DNA of 64,000 nucleotides, from assembly GCF_004959855.1 (NCBI RefSeq), contig NZ_SPNT01000008.1:1-64000 (forward strand), read 5' to 3'. Position 1 is the first letter of the stretch. Each line of letters begins with the position of its first letter. Positions 18,412-27,247 of the stretch are shown here, piece after piece. The DNA is from Nitratireductor sp. XY-223 (GTDB lineage Bacteria > Pseudomonadota > Alphaproteobacteria > Rhizobiales > Rhizobiaceae). Made by a program: the position numbers and the translations under genes. A model generated the notes under the pieces. That model ran no database searches. It was not told the DNA's origin and saw only the letters and a list, made by a program, of their open reading frames with translations.

Positions 18412-19104
18412 TCAGATCTGCAGCCGTTCCGATAGCGTCTCGCGCAGATTGTCCGTTCGCGCGGTCTCGAAGACGCATTCCCCGTGGTCGAGCAGATAGA
18501 CATGGTCGGCGGCTTCCTCGACGAGCGTCAGGTTCTGCTCGACGATCAGGAACGACCGCCCGGCGGCTTTCGCCTCGAGGATGAATTGCGCCATCCTGTC
18601 GATGTTCTCCGGCTGCACGCCCTCCGACGGCTCGTCCAGGATGACCAGCGGCGTGTCTTCAGCGAGCGCCCGGCAGAAGGAGAGGATCTTCTTTTCGCCG
18701 CCCGACAGCGTGCCGGCTGTCTGCTGCAGGCGCTCCTCGATGCGCGGAAACTGTCCGAAGAGCTCGCGGTACCGCGTAAGGTCGCGGTCCGGCCGGTGCA
18801 GCGTCAGGTTCTCGAAGATCGAAAGGCCGTCGAAAACGACGCCCTCCTGCGGCGCGTAGCCGATGCCGCATCGTCTGCGGCCATGCGCGGGCAGGGCGGT
18901 GACATCCTGTCCCTTCATTGAGATCGTGCCGCTTTCTGCGGGGAGCTGGCCGGCGATGAGTTTCACCAGGGTCGACTTGCCGACGCCGTTGCGGCCGGTG
19001 ACGAACACGGCCTGCCCGGAGCCGGCGGCGAGCGATACGCCGCGCACGACGGTGACGTCGCCATAACCGCCGGAAAGGCCGTTGACATCGAGCAGGGCGG
19101 TCAT
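18412..19104 (-). CDS. ABC transporter ATP-binding protein, LivF/UrtE type
   Basis: This 230-residue ATPase has Walker A VTGRNGVGKSTLVK near residue 38, a Q-loop YAPQEGVVF, signature LSGGEKKILSF, Walker B LVILDEPSEG and the H-loop region. It is the second ATPase subunit of a branched-chain-amino-acid or amide-type ABC importer. Its start overlaps the stop of the upstream permease-ATPase fusion by 4 bp. It is the last gene of the minus-strand operon that begins with the amidase. Confidence 0.92.
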   Translation of the reverse strand: MTALLDVNGLSGGYGDVTVVRGVSLAAGSGQAVFVTGRNGVGKSTLVKLIAGQLPAESGTISMKGQDVTALPAHGRRRCGIGYAPQEGVVFDGLSIFENLTLHRPDRDLTRYRELFGQFPRIEERLQQTAGTLSGGEKKILSFCRALAEDTPLVILDEPSEGVQPENIDRMAQFILEAKAAGRSFLIVEQNLTLVEEAADHVYLLDHGECVFETARTDNLRETLSERLQI

Positions 19105-20843
19105 TTCGTGCCTCCGCTATAGACCGCCTGGACCTCCGGATCGGCCCGCACGGCGGCGATGTTGCCCTCGGCCAGGAGCCGGCCCTGGTGCATGACGAAG
19201 ACGTGGTCGCTCAAGCGCTCGACCACGCGCATGTCGTGCTCGATGATGATGGCGGTCGAACCGATCGACGCGTTGATCGCGGCGATCGCCTCGATCATCT
19301 GTGCCGTCTCGCCGGTGGAAAGCCCGGCGCAGGGCTCATCCAGCAGCACGAGCCGCGCCTCGGTGAGATAGGTCATCGAAAAGTCCAGCATCTGGCGCTG
19401 GCCGAGCGACAGCGCGCCGGCGGTCGTCCCGCCGTCCTTCAGGAAGACAAAGCGTTCCGCCAGTGCTTCGAAAAGATCGCTGCGCCATGCGTGCGGCCGC
19501 ATGGAAAACAGCGCCGCGAGGCCGATCCGGTTCGCCCACAGCGCGATATCCAGGTTTTCATCCACCGTGAGATCGGCGAACACGGATGGGACCTGGAACT
19601 TCCGGGAGATATCCCGGCGCGCCACTTGATACGGCTTGAGGCCGGCCAGCGAATGGCCGTGCCACGCGATGTTGCCGGCGGTGAGGGGCAGGCGGCCCGT
19701 CATCGCATTGAAGGCGGACGTCTTGCCGGCGCCATTCGGACCGATGATGGCGTGGATCCCGGGCTTGTCGATCCGCAGACTGAGGCCATCGAGAATGCGC
19801 ACGGGGCCGATTCTCACCCCCACGCTGTCGAAGACGAGGGACGGCGCGTCATCGCTCCTGTGCGGGGGAGCGGCGACATCCCGGCGTCGCGAGGGTCTGC
19901 GCGCGGCGTCCGAAAACCACCCGGGCAGTGCGCCGGCGAGCCCCACCAGCCCTTGCGGGAACTTCAGCACGGTGACGATGAAGATCAGCCCGATCACCGC
20001 TTCCCAGTAGCGGAACGCGTCGCGCAGCTCGGAAGCGAGGAAGCCGATGACGACGGCGCCGATCACCGGCCCGGCGATCGATGCCCGCCCGCCCACCGCG
20101 GTCCAGATGACGAATTCGGCCGACAGCAGGAAGCCCACCGATTGCGGCGTGACGATGCCCTGATGCGGCGCGTAGAGCGCGCCGGCAAGGCCCGCGAGCC
20201 CGGCGCTGATGCCGAAGGCCGCGGCCTTCAGGGCGCTGGTGTTGAAGCCGAAGAACTGCAGCCGCTCCTCGTTCTGCGCCGTTGCCGAGAGCAGGACGCC
20301 GAACGGCGTCTTCAGCAGCCAGTAAAGGCCGAGGCTGACGACTGCGAGCACGCCTACGATGACGAAATAGAGATTGCCGAAACTGTCGATGCCCGGCAGA
20401 CCCGGAATGCCGGTCATGCCGTTGAAGCCGCCCGTGATCGTGTCGGCGCTGTTGGCGAGCTGGAAACCCAGCATCGTCAGCGCCAGCGTGATCAGCGAGA
20501 AATAGGGGCCGGAGCCGATCTGCCGGTTGAAGACCAGCAGTCCGACCAGCGCCGCCAGCAGCGCGGGAACCGCGACTGCAACCGCCAGCAGCGGGACGAG
20601 CATGAAGACATTCCCGTCTGCGCCCTTGAGGGCAGCGCCCGCGATATAGGCGCCGATGCCGAAGAACAGCGCCTGTCCGAGCGGCAGGAACCCGGCCCGC
20701 CCCCAGCACAGCGCGATGCCCTGGCCGACCAAGCCGAAGATCAGGTAGAGCCCGAGCTGGTAGGCCGTGAACATGCCGGACAGCGCCGGCACCGCAAGGA
20801 GAAGCACGAAGGCAAGAAGGCTAGCGACGCGAGAATAGGCCAT
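19101..20843 (-). CDS. Fused ABC permease-ATPase (LivM-LivG type)
   Basis: This 580-residue fusion has an N-terminal LivM-like permease (about residues 1-315, eight or more hydrophobic segments, with ALCWGRAGFLPLGQALFFGIG). A short Arg/Pro-rich linker leads to a LivG-like ATPase (about 335-580). The ATPase has Walker A IIGPNGAGKTSAFN, signature LSLGQRQMLDFSM and Walker B LVLLDEPCAGLS. In most genomes these are separate genes; fused forms are known. The start overlaps the LivH-type permease gene by about 23 bp. It forms the channel and one of two ATPases of the importer. Confidence 0.92.
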   Translation of the reverse strand: MAYSRVASLLAFVLLLAVPALSGMFTAYQLGLYLIFGLVGQGIALCWGRAGFLPLGQALFFGIGAYIAGAALKGADGNVFMLVPLLAVAVAVPALLAALVGLLVFNRQIGSGPYFSLITLALTMLGFQLANSADTITGGFNGMTGIPGLPGIDSFGNLYFVIVGVLAVVSLGLYWLLKTPFGVLLSATAQNEERLQFFGFNTSALKAAAFGISAGLAGLAGALYAPHQGIVTPQSVGFLLSAEFVIWTAVGGRASIAGPVIGAVVIGFLASELRDAFRYWEAVIGLIFIVTVLKFPQGLVGLAGALPGWFSDAARRPSRRRDVAAPPHRSDDAPSLVFDSVGVRIGPVRILDGLSLRIDKPGIHAIIGPNGAGKTSAFNAMTGRLPLTAGNIAWHGHSLAGLKPYQVARRDISRKFQVPSVFADLTVDENLDIALWANRIGLAALFSMRPHAWRSDLFEALAERFVFLKDGGTTAGALSLGQRQMLDFSMTYLTEARLVLLDEPCAGLSTGETAQMIEAIAAINASIGSTAIIIEHDMRVVERLSDHVFVMHQGRLLAEGNIAAVRADPEVQAVYSGGTK

Positions 20844-21672
20844 CGGGTCTCAGCCACAGGAAAAGGATGGAGATCAGGAGCACGGCCATGTAGCCGCTGG
20901 TCTTGGCGAACAGCGTCGAAATCACCGCATCCGTGCCGCCGATGACCGTGGAGCCGATCAGCAGCCCCTCGAGCGAACCGAGCCCGCCGACGACCAGGAT
21001 GAAGAAGGACGACAACAGGTAGTCGATGCCCATATAGGGTTCGACCCGCACCAGCGGCGCAAGCGCGACGCCGGCGAGGCCCGCCGTGCAGACACCGAAG
21101 ACGAATGTCATGCGCGCCAGGCGCGCCGTGTCGATGCCGACGGCTGCCGCGAGCGGCGGATTGGACACCATCGCCTTGATGCGCGCCCCGGTATTGCTGC
21201 GGCGATACCAGATAAAGAGCAGGCCGAAGAAGCCGGCGATCACGGCGAGCAGCACAAGGCGGTAGGAGGGATAGGCGATGCCGAAAAGGTCGACGGTTCC
21301 GGGAAGCACCTGGTCGATGCTCTTGTAGTCGCGGCCGAAGCTCACCTCGACGATCTTGCGCATCAGGATGGAAAGCCCCCATGTCGCCAGCAGCGTATCG
21401 AAGGGGCGGCTGTAGAGGTGCCTGACGATCGACCACTCGACGCAGTAACCGACGATGCCGCAGACGCCAAGCGCCAGCGGCACCGCCGCGAGGATTGGAA
21501 GCCCTGCCTCCTGTGTCACGTAGACGCTGAACGCACCCAGCATGACGAACTCGCCGTGGGCCATGTTCATCACGCCGAGCAGGCCGAAGACGACAGCGAG
21601 CCCCAGCGCGATCAGCGCCAGGGTCGCGACGGCATAGACGAGGTTCATGCCGTTTGTGAGGATCAGATCCAA
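20821..21672 (-). CDS. ABC permease, LivH/UrtB type
   Basis: This 283-residue inner-membrane permease has eight or more hydrophobic segments. Characteristic segments are LGLAVVFGLLGVMNMAHGEF near residue 25, VVGGLGSLEGLLIGS near 235, and a C-terminal ILFLWLRPDGLF. Members pair with a LivM-type permease to form the transmembrane channel. It lies 21 bp after the binding-protein gene and overlaps the fused permease-ATPase gene. Confidence 0.92.
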   Translation of the reverse strand: MDLILTNGMNLVYAVATLALIALGLAVVFGLLGVMNMAHGEFVMLGAFSVYVTQEAGLPILAAVPLALGVCGIVGYCVEWSIVRHLYSRPFDTLLATWGLSILMRKIVEVSFGRDYKSIDQVLPGTVDLFGIAYPSYRLVLLAVIAGFFGLLFIWYRRSNTGARIKAMVSNPPLAAAVGIDTARLARMTFVFGVCTAGLAGVALAPLVRVEPYMGIDYLLSSFFILVVGGLGSLEGLLIGSTVIGGTDAVISTLFAKTSGYMAVLLISILFLWLRPDGLFSRR

Positions 21673-21693
21673 TTCCGTTGGCTTTCCAACCGC

Positions 21694-22851
21694 TTACTGG
21701 CAGTTCTTACCGGCGCTTACGGCGGGGAAGACCTCCACCACCTTGAAGCCCGCGCCGTCTGCCTCAGCGAGGAAGACGTCCCTTGAAACGTGCCGCTCAC
21801 TCATGGTCGCCCGTCCGCGCGGCCCGTCATAGCTGGTCCCGTCGGCCGCGTTCTCCAGGTCGGCCACATCCAGCGAGCCAGCCTTTTCCGCCAGCGCCTG
21901 GAGCAGCTTCATGCCTTCATAGCATGATTCACCCAGCGTATTGAGGGCGGCCGCGTCGGCGCCGAACTTGCCGTGATAGGCTTTCGAGAAGGCGGTTGCC
22001 GCCGGCGTGTCGATTGCGGCGAAATAGCCGGCCGAGGAATAAAGGTTCTTCGAGTTCTCGGCGCCGATGCCGGCCAGCGTGTTCTCCTCGATCAGCGTTC
22101 CGAGGCGCACGACGGAATCCGGCAGGCCGAAACTCGCGAAGGCGCGGTTGAAGCCGACGGACGCGCCGCCGACCAGCGTGATCAGCACCGCGTCGGCGCC
22201 GCTGCTCTTGATCTTGGCGAGGTTGCTGTCGAAATTGTCCGCCGTGAACGGCAGGTATTCCTCGCCGACAATCGTGCCACCGGACGCCTCGATATAACCC
22301 TTGGCGGCGGTATTGGTGTCGCGCGGCCAGTTGTAGTCGTTGCCGATCAGGTACCACTTGCTGGCCCCCTTGTTGGCGGCCATCCACGGGATCACCGGCT
22401 CAAGCTGTTGCGCCGGCGTCTCGCCGAGCACATAGGTTCCGGCCGCGCATTCGCCGCCCTCGTAGACCGGCGTATAGATATAAGGCACCTGTCCCTTGAA
22501 GAGGTTGGTGAGCGCGCCGCGCACGGCGCTGTCATGCATGCCGATGAAGGCGTCGACCTTCTCGCCCTTCCACAGCTTGAGGGCCGCCTGGTTGGCGTCC
22601 GACGGCGGGCCGCCGACATCGGCGAAGATCGGCTCGATCATGCGCCCCAGAATGCCGCCGGCCCCGTTGATCTCGGCGACGGCGAGGTTGGTGGCGTTCT
22701 CGCAGGACGGGCCGAAAAGCCCGCCCGGGCCGGATTGCGGCAGCAGGACGCCGACCTTGATCGGATCGGCGGCGAGCGCCGCGCCGACCGCGGGAACGGC
22801 GCTCATTGCCGCCGTGGAGGCGGCGAGTTTGATGAACAGTCTGCGGTCCAT
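21694..22851 (-). CDS. ABC substrate-binding protein, AmiC/UrtA-like
   Basis: This 385-residue periplasmic binding protein has an N-terminus MDRRLFIKLAASTAAM with an RRxFIK pattern, so Tat export is likely, with cleavage after ALA near residue 27. The segments VGVLLPQSGPGGLFGP, TPVYEGGECAAGTYV, LGETPAQQLEPV and YLIGNDYNWPRDTN match the amide/urea-binding branch (AmiC, UrtA, FmdD) of type I binding proteins. With the amidase gene directly upstream, short amides are plausible ligands. That is inference; urea or branched amino acids are not excluded. Confidence 0.88.
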   Translation of the reverse strand: MDRRLFIKLAASTAAMSAVPAVGAALAADPIKVGVLLPQSGPGGLFGPSCENATNLAVAEINGAGGILGRMIEPIFADVGGPPSDANQAALKLWKGEKVDAFIGMHDSAVRGALTNLFKGQVPYIYTPVYEGGECAAGTYVLGETPAQQLEPVIPWMAANKGASKWYLIGNDYNWPRDTNTAAKGYIEASGGTIVGEEYLPFTADNFDSNLAKIKSSGADAVLITLVGGASVGFNRAFASFGLPDSVVRLGTLIEENTLAGIGAENSKNLYSSAGYFAAIDTPAATAFSKAYHGKFGADAAALNTLGESCYEGMKLLQALAEKAGSLDVADLENAADGTSYDGPRGRATMSERHVSRDVFLAEADGAGFKVVEVFPAVSAGKNCQ

Positions 22852-22872
22852 GATCTGTACTCCCTGTCGTTC

Positions 22873-24282
22873 TTAGAGTTTCGGCGCTTCGCCGGGCCCG
22901 AGCACGGCCTCGACCGCCGCCGCGATCGCCAGCAGTTGCTCGTCCGATCCGGCCGGCCCGTCGAGCTCCATCCCGACGGGCAGGCGTTCCGCGGTCAGGC
23001 CCGCCGGCAGGCTGATGCCGGGAATGCCGGCGTTGCTCGCGGGATCGGTGTTGCGGATGAAGGTGGTGAAGGTCGGCACGCGCGCGCCGTTGAGTTCGAC
23101 GGTCTCGTCCTCGCCGATCGGACGCGCCGGCAGCGGTGCCGTCGGAAACAGGAGGGCGGCGATCCCGTTCTCGGCAAAGCAGGTCTCGTAGGCCTTTTGC
23201 AGTTTCGGCCGCTCGATGCTCATGACCTGCCGGTAAAGTGCTTCGGGAATGGCCTCGTCGCCGAGCTGGGACCCCATCACGCCCTTGACGTCGGGACTTT
23301 CGACGCCAGCGTGGATGTCCTCAAGCGTCAGCGAGAGCCCGTTCCGGGCGAGGTAGTCGGCAAGATCCACCTTGAACTCGTAAAGCGCCACCGGAAAGCC
23401 GACCGCGTCGTTCAACGCGGCGATATCGGGCAGTTCGACATCGACAAGCCGGGCGCCCGCATTGCCAAGCTTCTCAAGCGTCCGTTCGGCGATTTCGGCG
23501 ACATGCGGGTCGAGATCGTCGTAAAAATGCGCCTTCGGAACGCCAATGCGCACGGAATCAAGGTCGGCTGTCTCGCCGGAGGAGCGGCAGCCCGACATGA
23601 CCGCGTCGAGAAGCCGCGCATCGGCGACGCTGCGGACCATCGGCCCGGCCGTGTCCCGCGTATGGGAGATCGGCACGATGCCCGTACCGGAATAGCGGCC
23701 GACGGTCGGGCGATAGCCGACAATGCCGCAGAGCGCCGCCGGCAGGCGCACGGATGCGCCGGTGTCGGTTCCGATGCCGCCGGGCATGAGCCGCGCCCCG
23801 ACGGCGGTGCCGACGCCGCCGCTGGAGCCGCCCGGTATCATTTGCCTGTTGAAGGGATTGCGCGACGCGCCCGTCACCGCGTTGTTGGTGGTGATGCCGA
23901 AGGCAAGCTCGTGCATGTTGCCCTTGGCGCCGAGCAGGGCGCCTTCGGCAAACAGCGCCTCAGCGATCGGGGCGTTGCTGCCGGCGACCCATCCGCGAAG
24001 CGCGCCGGTGGCGGCGCTGGTCGGCAGGGTGCTGGTGTTGATATTGTCCTTCAATACCAGCGGTATGCCGGCAAGGCCCTGTCCCGCGTTGCCCTTTTCG
24101 TCGGTCGCGCGCGCCGCCCGGCGAAGGGCATCCCAGTCATGCGAGACGACGGCGTTCAGATCGGCGTGTTTCTCGCACCTGTCGATATGGGCCTCGACAT
24201 AGTCCGAGCTCGAGAGCTTTCCCTCCCGCATCTCGGAAAGGGCCTCGGTGATGGTCAGTTCGACCGGATCTGGACGTGACAA
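22873..24282 (-). CDS. Amidase, amidase-signature family
   Basis: This 469-residue amidase-signature hydrolase has the catalytic Lys in IPLVLKDNINT near residue 78, the glycine/serine-rich GGSSGGVGTAVGARLMPGG and the nucleophile Ser in GTDTGASVRLPA, which complete the Ser-cisSer-Lys triad. The family hydrolyses amides to acid and ammonia. The gene is the first of a minus-strand operon followed by an amide-type ABC importer at 22851-18412, which suggests import and hydrolysis of one amide. It is not part of a gatCAB operon, so tRNA amidotransfer is unlikely. Confidence 0.9.
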   Translation of the reverse strand: MSRPDPVELTITEALSEMREGKLSSSDYVEAHIDRCEKHADLNAVVSHDWDALRRAARATDEKGNAGQGLAGIPLVLKDNINTSTLPTSAATGALRGWVAGSNAPIAEALFAEGALLGAKGNMHELAFGITTNNAVTGASRNPFNRQMIPGGSSGGVGTAVGARLMPGGIGTDTGASVRLPAALCGIVGYRPTVGRYSGTGIVPISHTRDTAGPMVRSVADARLLDAVMSGCRSSGETADLDSVRIGVPKAHFYDDLDPHVAEIAERTLEKLGNAGARLVDVELPDIAALNDAVGFPVALYEFKVDLADYLARNGLSLTLEDIHAGVESPDVKGVMGSQLGDEAIPEALYRQVMSIERPKLQKAYETCFAENGIAALLFPTAPLPARPIGEDETVELNGARVPTFTTFIRNTDPASNAGIPGISLPAGLTAERLPVGMELDGPAGSDEQLLAIAAAVEAVLGPGEAPKL

Positions 24283-24387
24283 TACGGCATCTCCTCCATG
24301 CGTTTTGTCCCATCCTGTCCTGTGCGCCGGTCGGGCGGTATCCTCACAAATGAGGATATTTCGGTATTGCCGCTTTCGGGATTGGGT

Positions 24388-24966
24388 TCAGGACCGCCGG
24401 TAAATGCTCATGACGACACCGTTTTTCGTCGTCTGCGATCGCGAAAGCGAAAGGCGTGCCGGCGCGGTGTCCCCTTCGAACAGGCGTTTTCCGGCCCCCA
24501 GCACGACGGGAAAGGTGAACAGGCGGAACTCGTCGACAAGGTCATGGGCGGTCAGGGTCTGGATGAGGCCGGCGCTGCCGTGCACCTGGAGCCGCGGGCC
24601 GTCCTGCGCCTTGAGGTGCCGCAGTGCCTCGACGCAATCGCCCGTGATCAGCTCCGAATTCTGCCATGCGGCGGTCTCAAGCGTCGAGGTAACGGCATAT
24701 TTTTTCGAGCGGTTCAGAAGGTCGCCGTGTTCACTGCCGGTCACGTTCGGCCAGTGCCGGGCAAACATCTCGTAGGTCTTGCGGCCGAAGAGGAAGGCCA
24801 CCGGTTCTTCCATGAGTTCCCGGTTCACCAGCGTCATGACCTCTTCCAGATAGGGGGCCGACCAGCCGCTTTGCGTGAATCCGCCGGAGGTGTCTTCGTC
24901 CGGTTGAACAGGCCCCTGCATGACGCCATCGAGCGAAACGAAACTCAGAACTGCGATCTCTCTCAT
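24388..24966 (-). CDS. Dihydrofolate reductase/RibD C-terminal family protein
   Basis: The protein has 192 residues from ATG 24966; the frame runs further upstream to 25035, but MREIAVLSFVSLDGVMQG is the usual family start. It shows FLFGRKTYEMFARHWPN, KYAVTSTLE and VHGSAGLIQTLTAHDLVDEFRL, all typical of small YyaP-like dihydrofolate-reductase-fold proteins. Their in vivo role is mostly unknown. It is divergent from an ArsR-SRPBCC pair, and two operator-like palindromes lie in the shared region, so it is probably co-regulated by that ArsR protein. Confidence 0.88.
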   Translation of the reverse strand: MREIAVLSFVSLDGVMQGPVQPDEDTSGGFTQSGWSAPYLEEVMTLVNRELMEEPVAFLFGRKTYEMFARHWPNVTGSEHGDLLNRSKKYAVTSTLETAAWQNSELITGDCVEALRHLKAQDGPRLQVHGSAGLIQTLTAHDLVDEFRLFTFPVVLGAGKRLFEGDTAPARLSLSRSQTTKNGVVMSIYRRS

Positions 24967-25029
24967 TGTTTTTCCTTGAATATCAGTCTGTTGTGAGGTT
25001 TTGAGGTGACGATTCCGTTGCCTCGAAAT

Positions 25030-25049
25030 AGTCAAGTAATTGCTTGACT
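25030..25049. promoter_or_regulatory. Operator palindrome 1 (ArsR-type)
   Basis: AGTCAAGTAATTGCTTGACT is an inverted repeat with 7-bp arms AGTCAAG/CTTGACT. A near copy begins exactly 40 bp further on. It lies between the divergent dihydrofolate-reductase-fold gene and the ArsR regulator, where autoregulators of this family bind. The binding protein is inferred. Confidence 0.8.
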
Positions 25050-25069
25050 TTATGGGCGGCGTATGAAAC

Positions 25070-25089
25070 AGTCAAGTAGTTGCTTGAGT
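25070..25089. promoter_or_regulatory. Operator palindrome 2 (ArsR-type)
   Basis: AGTCAAGTAGTTGCTTGAGT is a near copy of the upstream palindrome with two changes. It ends 14 bp before the ArsR ATG. The 40-bp repeat distance is close to four helical turns, so two dimers could bind on one face of the DNA. Confidence 0.78.
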
Positions 25090-25103
25090 TTTCAGGAGAT
25101 CCC

Positions 25104-25421
25104 ATGCAGCATCTCGACCAGACCTTTGCCGCACTCGGCGACGAAACACGCCGTGCCATCCTTGAACGGCTCTTGCGGGGCGAGGCGTCCCTGTCGGAGC
25201 TGGCAGAGCCCTTCGACATGTCGTTGACCGGGGTGTCCAACCACGTCCGCGTCTTGAGCGACGCGGGGCTTCTGGTGGTCGAAAAGCGCGGGCGCACGCG
25301 CCATTGCCGGCTTAGGGCGGAGGCCTTCAAGGAGGCATCAGATTGGCTGGATGATTACCGCGGCTTCTGGACGCGCCAGCTCGACAACATGGCTCAGGTC
25401 CTCAAGGAGATGGACAAGTGA
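25104..25421 (+). CDS. ArsR-family transcriptional regulator
   Basis: This 105-residue winged-helix regulator starts at ATG 25104 after an AGGAG at 25091. The helix-turn-helix region is FAALGDETRRAILERLLRG, followed by SLSELAEPFDMSLTGVSNHVRVL, with the wing VVEKRGRTRHCRL. No cysteine metal site is visible, so it belongs to the ArsR subgroup that partners SRPBCC proteins rather than to metal sensors. Twin palindromes upstream suggest autoregulation. The stop overlaps the SRPBCC gene start (GTGA). Confidence 0.93.
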   Translation: MQHLDQTFAALGDETRRAILERLLRGEASLSELAEPFDMSLTGVSNHVRVLSDAGLLVVEKRGRTRHCRLRAEAFKEASDWLDDYRGFWTRQLDNMAQVLKEMDK

Positions 25422-25897
25422 CGATGCAGTTCGTCAAGACGGAGATCGGTGCCGATCCCATCGTGGTCGAGGGGTATTTTTCCGCGCCGCCGTGCGATGT
25501 CTTCAGGGCATGGACCGATCCGGACATCGTCATGAAATGGTTCGGCCCGAGGCCCGGTTCGCTGCACGCCGCTGAGATTGACCTGCGCCGCGGCGGCAGG
25601 TGGCGGTTTCTGGAAACCGTAGACACCGGAAAGACGGTGGGATTCGAAGGGGAGTACCTGGCCATAGAAAACGATCGCCGGCTTGTCTTCACCTGGTCGA
25701 AATTCGTCGCGCGGGCCTCCGGCGAACGCGAATCCACACCGGGGTCCCAGGTGGAGATCGTGCTGACGCCGAAAGGTTCGGGAACGGACATCCGCATCGT
25801 CCATTCAGCCATCCGCGACGAGCCCATGCGGCGCGGTTTTGCCGGCGGATGGGAGCAGGGCATGATCAATCTGTGCGCCATCCTCGAAAAGGTCTGA
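25418..25897 (+). CDS. SRPBCC (AHSA1-like) domain protein
   Basis: This protein of up to 159 residues starts at GTG 25418, overlapping the ArsR stop; ATG 25424 is the alternative start. It has the AHSA1/START-like fold pattern: YFSAPPCDVFRAWTDPDIVMKW near the start, DLRRGGRWRF, YLAIENDRRLVFTW, VEIVLTPKGSGTDIRIVHS and a C-terminal helix GWEQGMINLCAILEKV. ArsR-SRPBCC pairs are common and usually uncharacterised; the fold binds small hydrophobic ligands. Probably co-transcribed with the ArsR gene. Confidence 0.9.
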   Translation: MTMQFVKTEIGADPIVVEGYFSAPPCDVFRAWTDPDIVMKWFGPRPGSLHAAEIDLRRGGRWRFLETVDTGKTVGFEGEYLAIENDRRLVFTWSKFVARASGERESTPGSQVEIVLTPKGSGTDIRIVHSAIRDEPMRRGFAGGWEQGMINLCAILEKV

Positions 25898-25904
25898 CGG
25901 ACCG

Positions 25905-26318
25905 TCAGACATCGAGCGTTTCGGCAGCGCGCTCGTACTCCTCGGGCGGAACGTAGATAATGTAGCCGTAACCGCCTTTGCCGTCGGCGACGCCGGTGGA
26001 GGCAAAGACGTGCACATTGGCGTCGAGGAGTTTCTCGTGAATGCGCGCCAGTGCCCCGATCTCGTCATCTCCCCGCACAAGCAGTGCCGGATGCGGACCT
26101 TCGAGCGGGATATTGGCTCTCTGGGCGGCGCTCTTCATCTTGCCGGTGTCCTCGGGAAAAACGGTGAACTGCGTGCGCGCGGGACCGGCGGGAACCGCGG
26201 TAACGGCGGCGAGATTGACGCTCTGCTCCGCCAGCCCGGAGAGAACCTCGTAGCCCAGCCCGGCGGTTTCGGTGACCGTGATGTAGAAATAGTCGATGCG
26301 GCGAACCGTGTATGCCAT
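25905..26318 (-). CDS. ACT-domain-like protein
   Basis: This small soluble protein of 137 residues contains an ACT-like pattern twice. RRIDYFYITVTETAGLGYEVLSGLAEQSVNL comes first, then ALLVRGDDEIGALARIHEKLLDANVHVFASTGVADGKGGYGYIIYV. The family binds amino acids or other small ligands as a regulatory module. It stands alone here, convergent with the SRPBCC gene and upstream of nothing obvious. The target enzyme or ligand cannot be deduced. Confidence 0.75.
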   Translation of the reverse strand: MAYTVRRIDYFYITVTETAGLGYEVLSGLAEQSVNLAAVTAVPAGPARTQFTVFPEDTGKMKSAAQRANIPLEGPHPALLVRGDDEIGALARIHEKLLDANVHVFASTGVADGKGGYGYIIYVPPEEYERAAETLDV

Positions 26319-26388
26319 GATCGCTTTCCCCCTTTTTTCGGGGACATGCGATCATTCTACGCCCGGCAGGCGGCTTCGTCCACTCGAC

Positions 26389-27153
26389 CTAATGAAGTGC
26401 TATCCGGTGCATCAGCTGCGAGCGGCTGGAGACACCGAGCTTGCGGAAGAGATGTTTGAGGTGAGTCCGCACGGTGGTTACCGAGATAAACAGTTCCCCG
26501 GCAATCTGCTGATCCGTCTTGCCGAGCATCACCGCAGCGGCAATCTCCTTTTCGCGCTCGGTTAGGTGTACCCGCGCGCTTTCGCTTTCGATGGCGTTGG
26601 TCAGGGAGATGCGCGACTCGTTGATATCCTCCCGGGAGAGGGCGCGGCGCATCGCGTGAGTGAATGCAGGGCCGATGGCGTCGACGATTTCCAGATCCCG
26701 CCGGTCGAAGTCCTCGCGGCCACGACCGCGCCAGATCCGCAGGTCGCCGATATTCTGGCCGGCGATGTAGGCGTAATAGTTGATGCCGAAATGGAGTCCG
26801 TCCCGCGCGAGGAAATCGTTGAAAAACTCGCTGCGCTCCAGGGCGCGTCGCGAGATGATCTCGGCGACCGCGGTTGTTCTGCGCTTTCTTTGCAGCAACG
26901 GGGTGATCGGGTCGTGGAACTGGTAGTAGCTTTCGTAGGTTTTCAGATTGTCATCGCTCATATTGAGCGCGATCCTCTTTCCGAACGTTCCGCTCCTGTC
27001 ACTCCACACATAGGAGGCGAAATACTGTGCATTCAAAAGGTCGAGCAGCATCGGACCGATCGAGTTGCGCAGCGTCTCGCAGGAGTGGTCCGCGGACAAC
27101 TCCCCCATAATGCGGAAAACAAGATCGCTTTCCCGTGCTGTCAGGCTCACCAT
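26389..27153 (-). CDS. LuxR-family transcriptional regulator
   Basis: The protein has 254 residues from ATG 27153, which follows GGAG by about 8 nt; a TTG at 27207 would add 18. The C-terminal LuxR-type HTH is VHLTEREKEIAAAVMLGKTDQQIAGELFISVTTVRTHLKHLFRKLGVSSRSQL (about residues 198-250). The N-terminal 180 residues look GAF/PAS-like (YFASYVWSDRSG, GLHFGINYYAYIAG). They do not obviously match the acyl-homoserine-lactone domain, and no luxI-like synthase is seen nearby. It is likely a signal-responsive regulator with unknown ligand. Confidence 0.85.
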   Translation of the reverse strand: MVSLTARESDLVFRIMGELSADHSCETLRNSIGPMLLDLLNAQYFASYVWSDRSGTFGKRIALNMSDDNLKTYESYYQFHDPITPLLQRKRRTTAVAEIISRRALERSEFFNDFLARDGLHFGINYYAYIAGQNIGDLRIWRGRGREDFDRRDLEIVDAIGPAFTHAMRRALSREDINESRISLTNAIESESARVHLTEREKEIAAAVMLGKTDQQIAGELFISVTTVRTHLKHLFRKLGVSSRSQLMHRIALH

Positions 27154-27247
27154 TCCACTGCTCCGGACTTGCAGGGCAAAGTTTAGCAAACCGGTAACGG
27201 TTTTCAAATTCGGTCGGGAAACCGGCGGTCGCTGCCTTCAGTAACAG

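Noticed and set aside
19188-24279. Long plus-strand open frames opposite the ABC transporter and amidase genes
   Set aside because: They mirror the minus-strand genes, which have full family motifs and overlapping start-stop junctions.
26389-27153. Acyl-homoserine-lactone quorum-sensing receptor
   Set aside because: The N-terminal domain does not show the clear AHL-binding pattern and no synthase gene is nearby.
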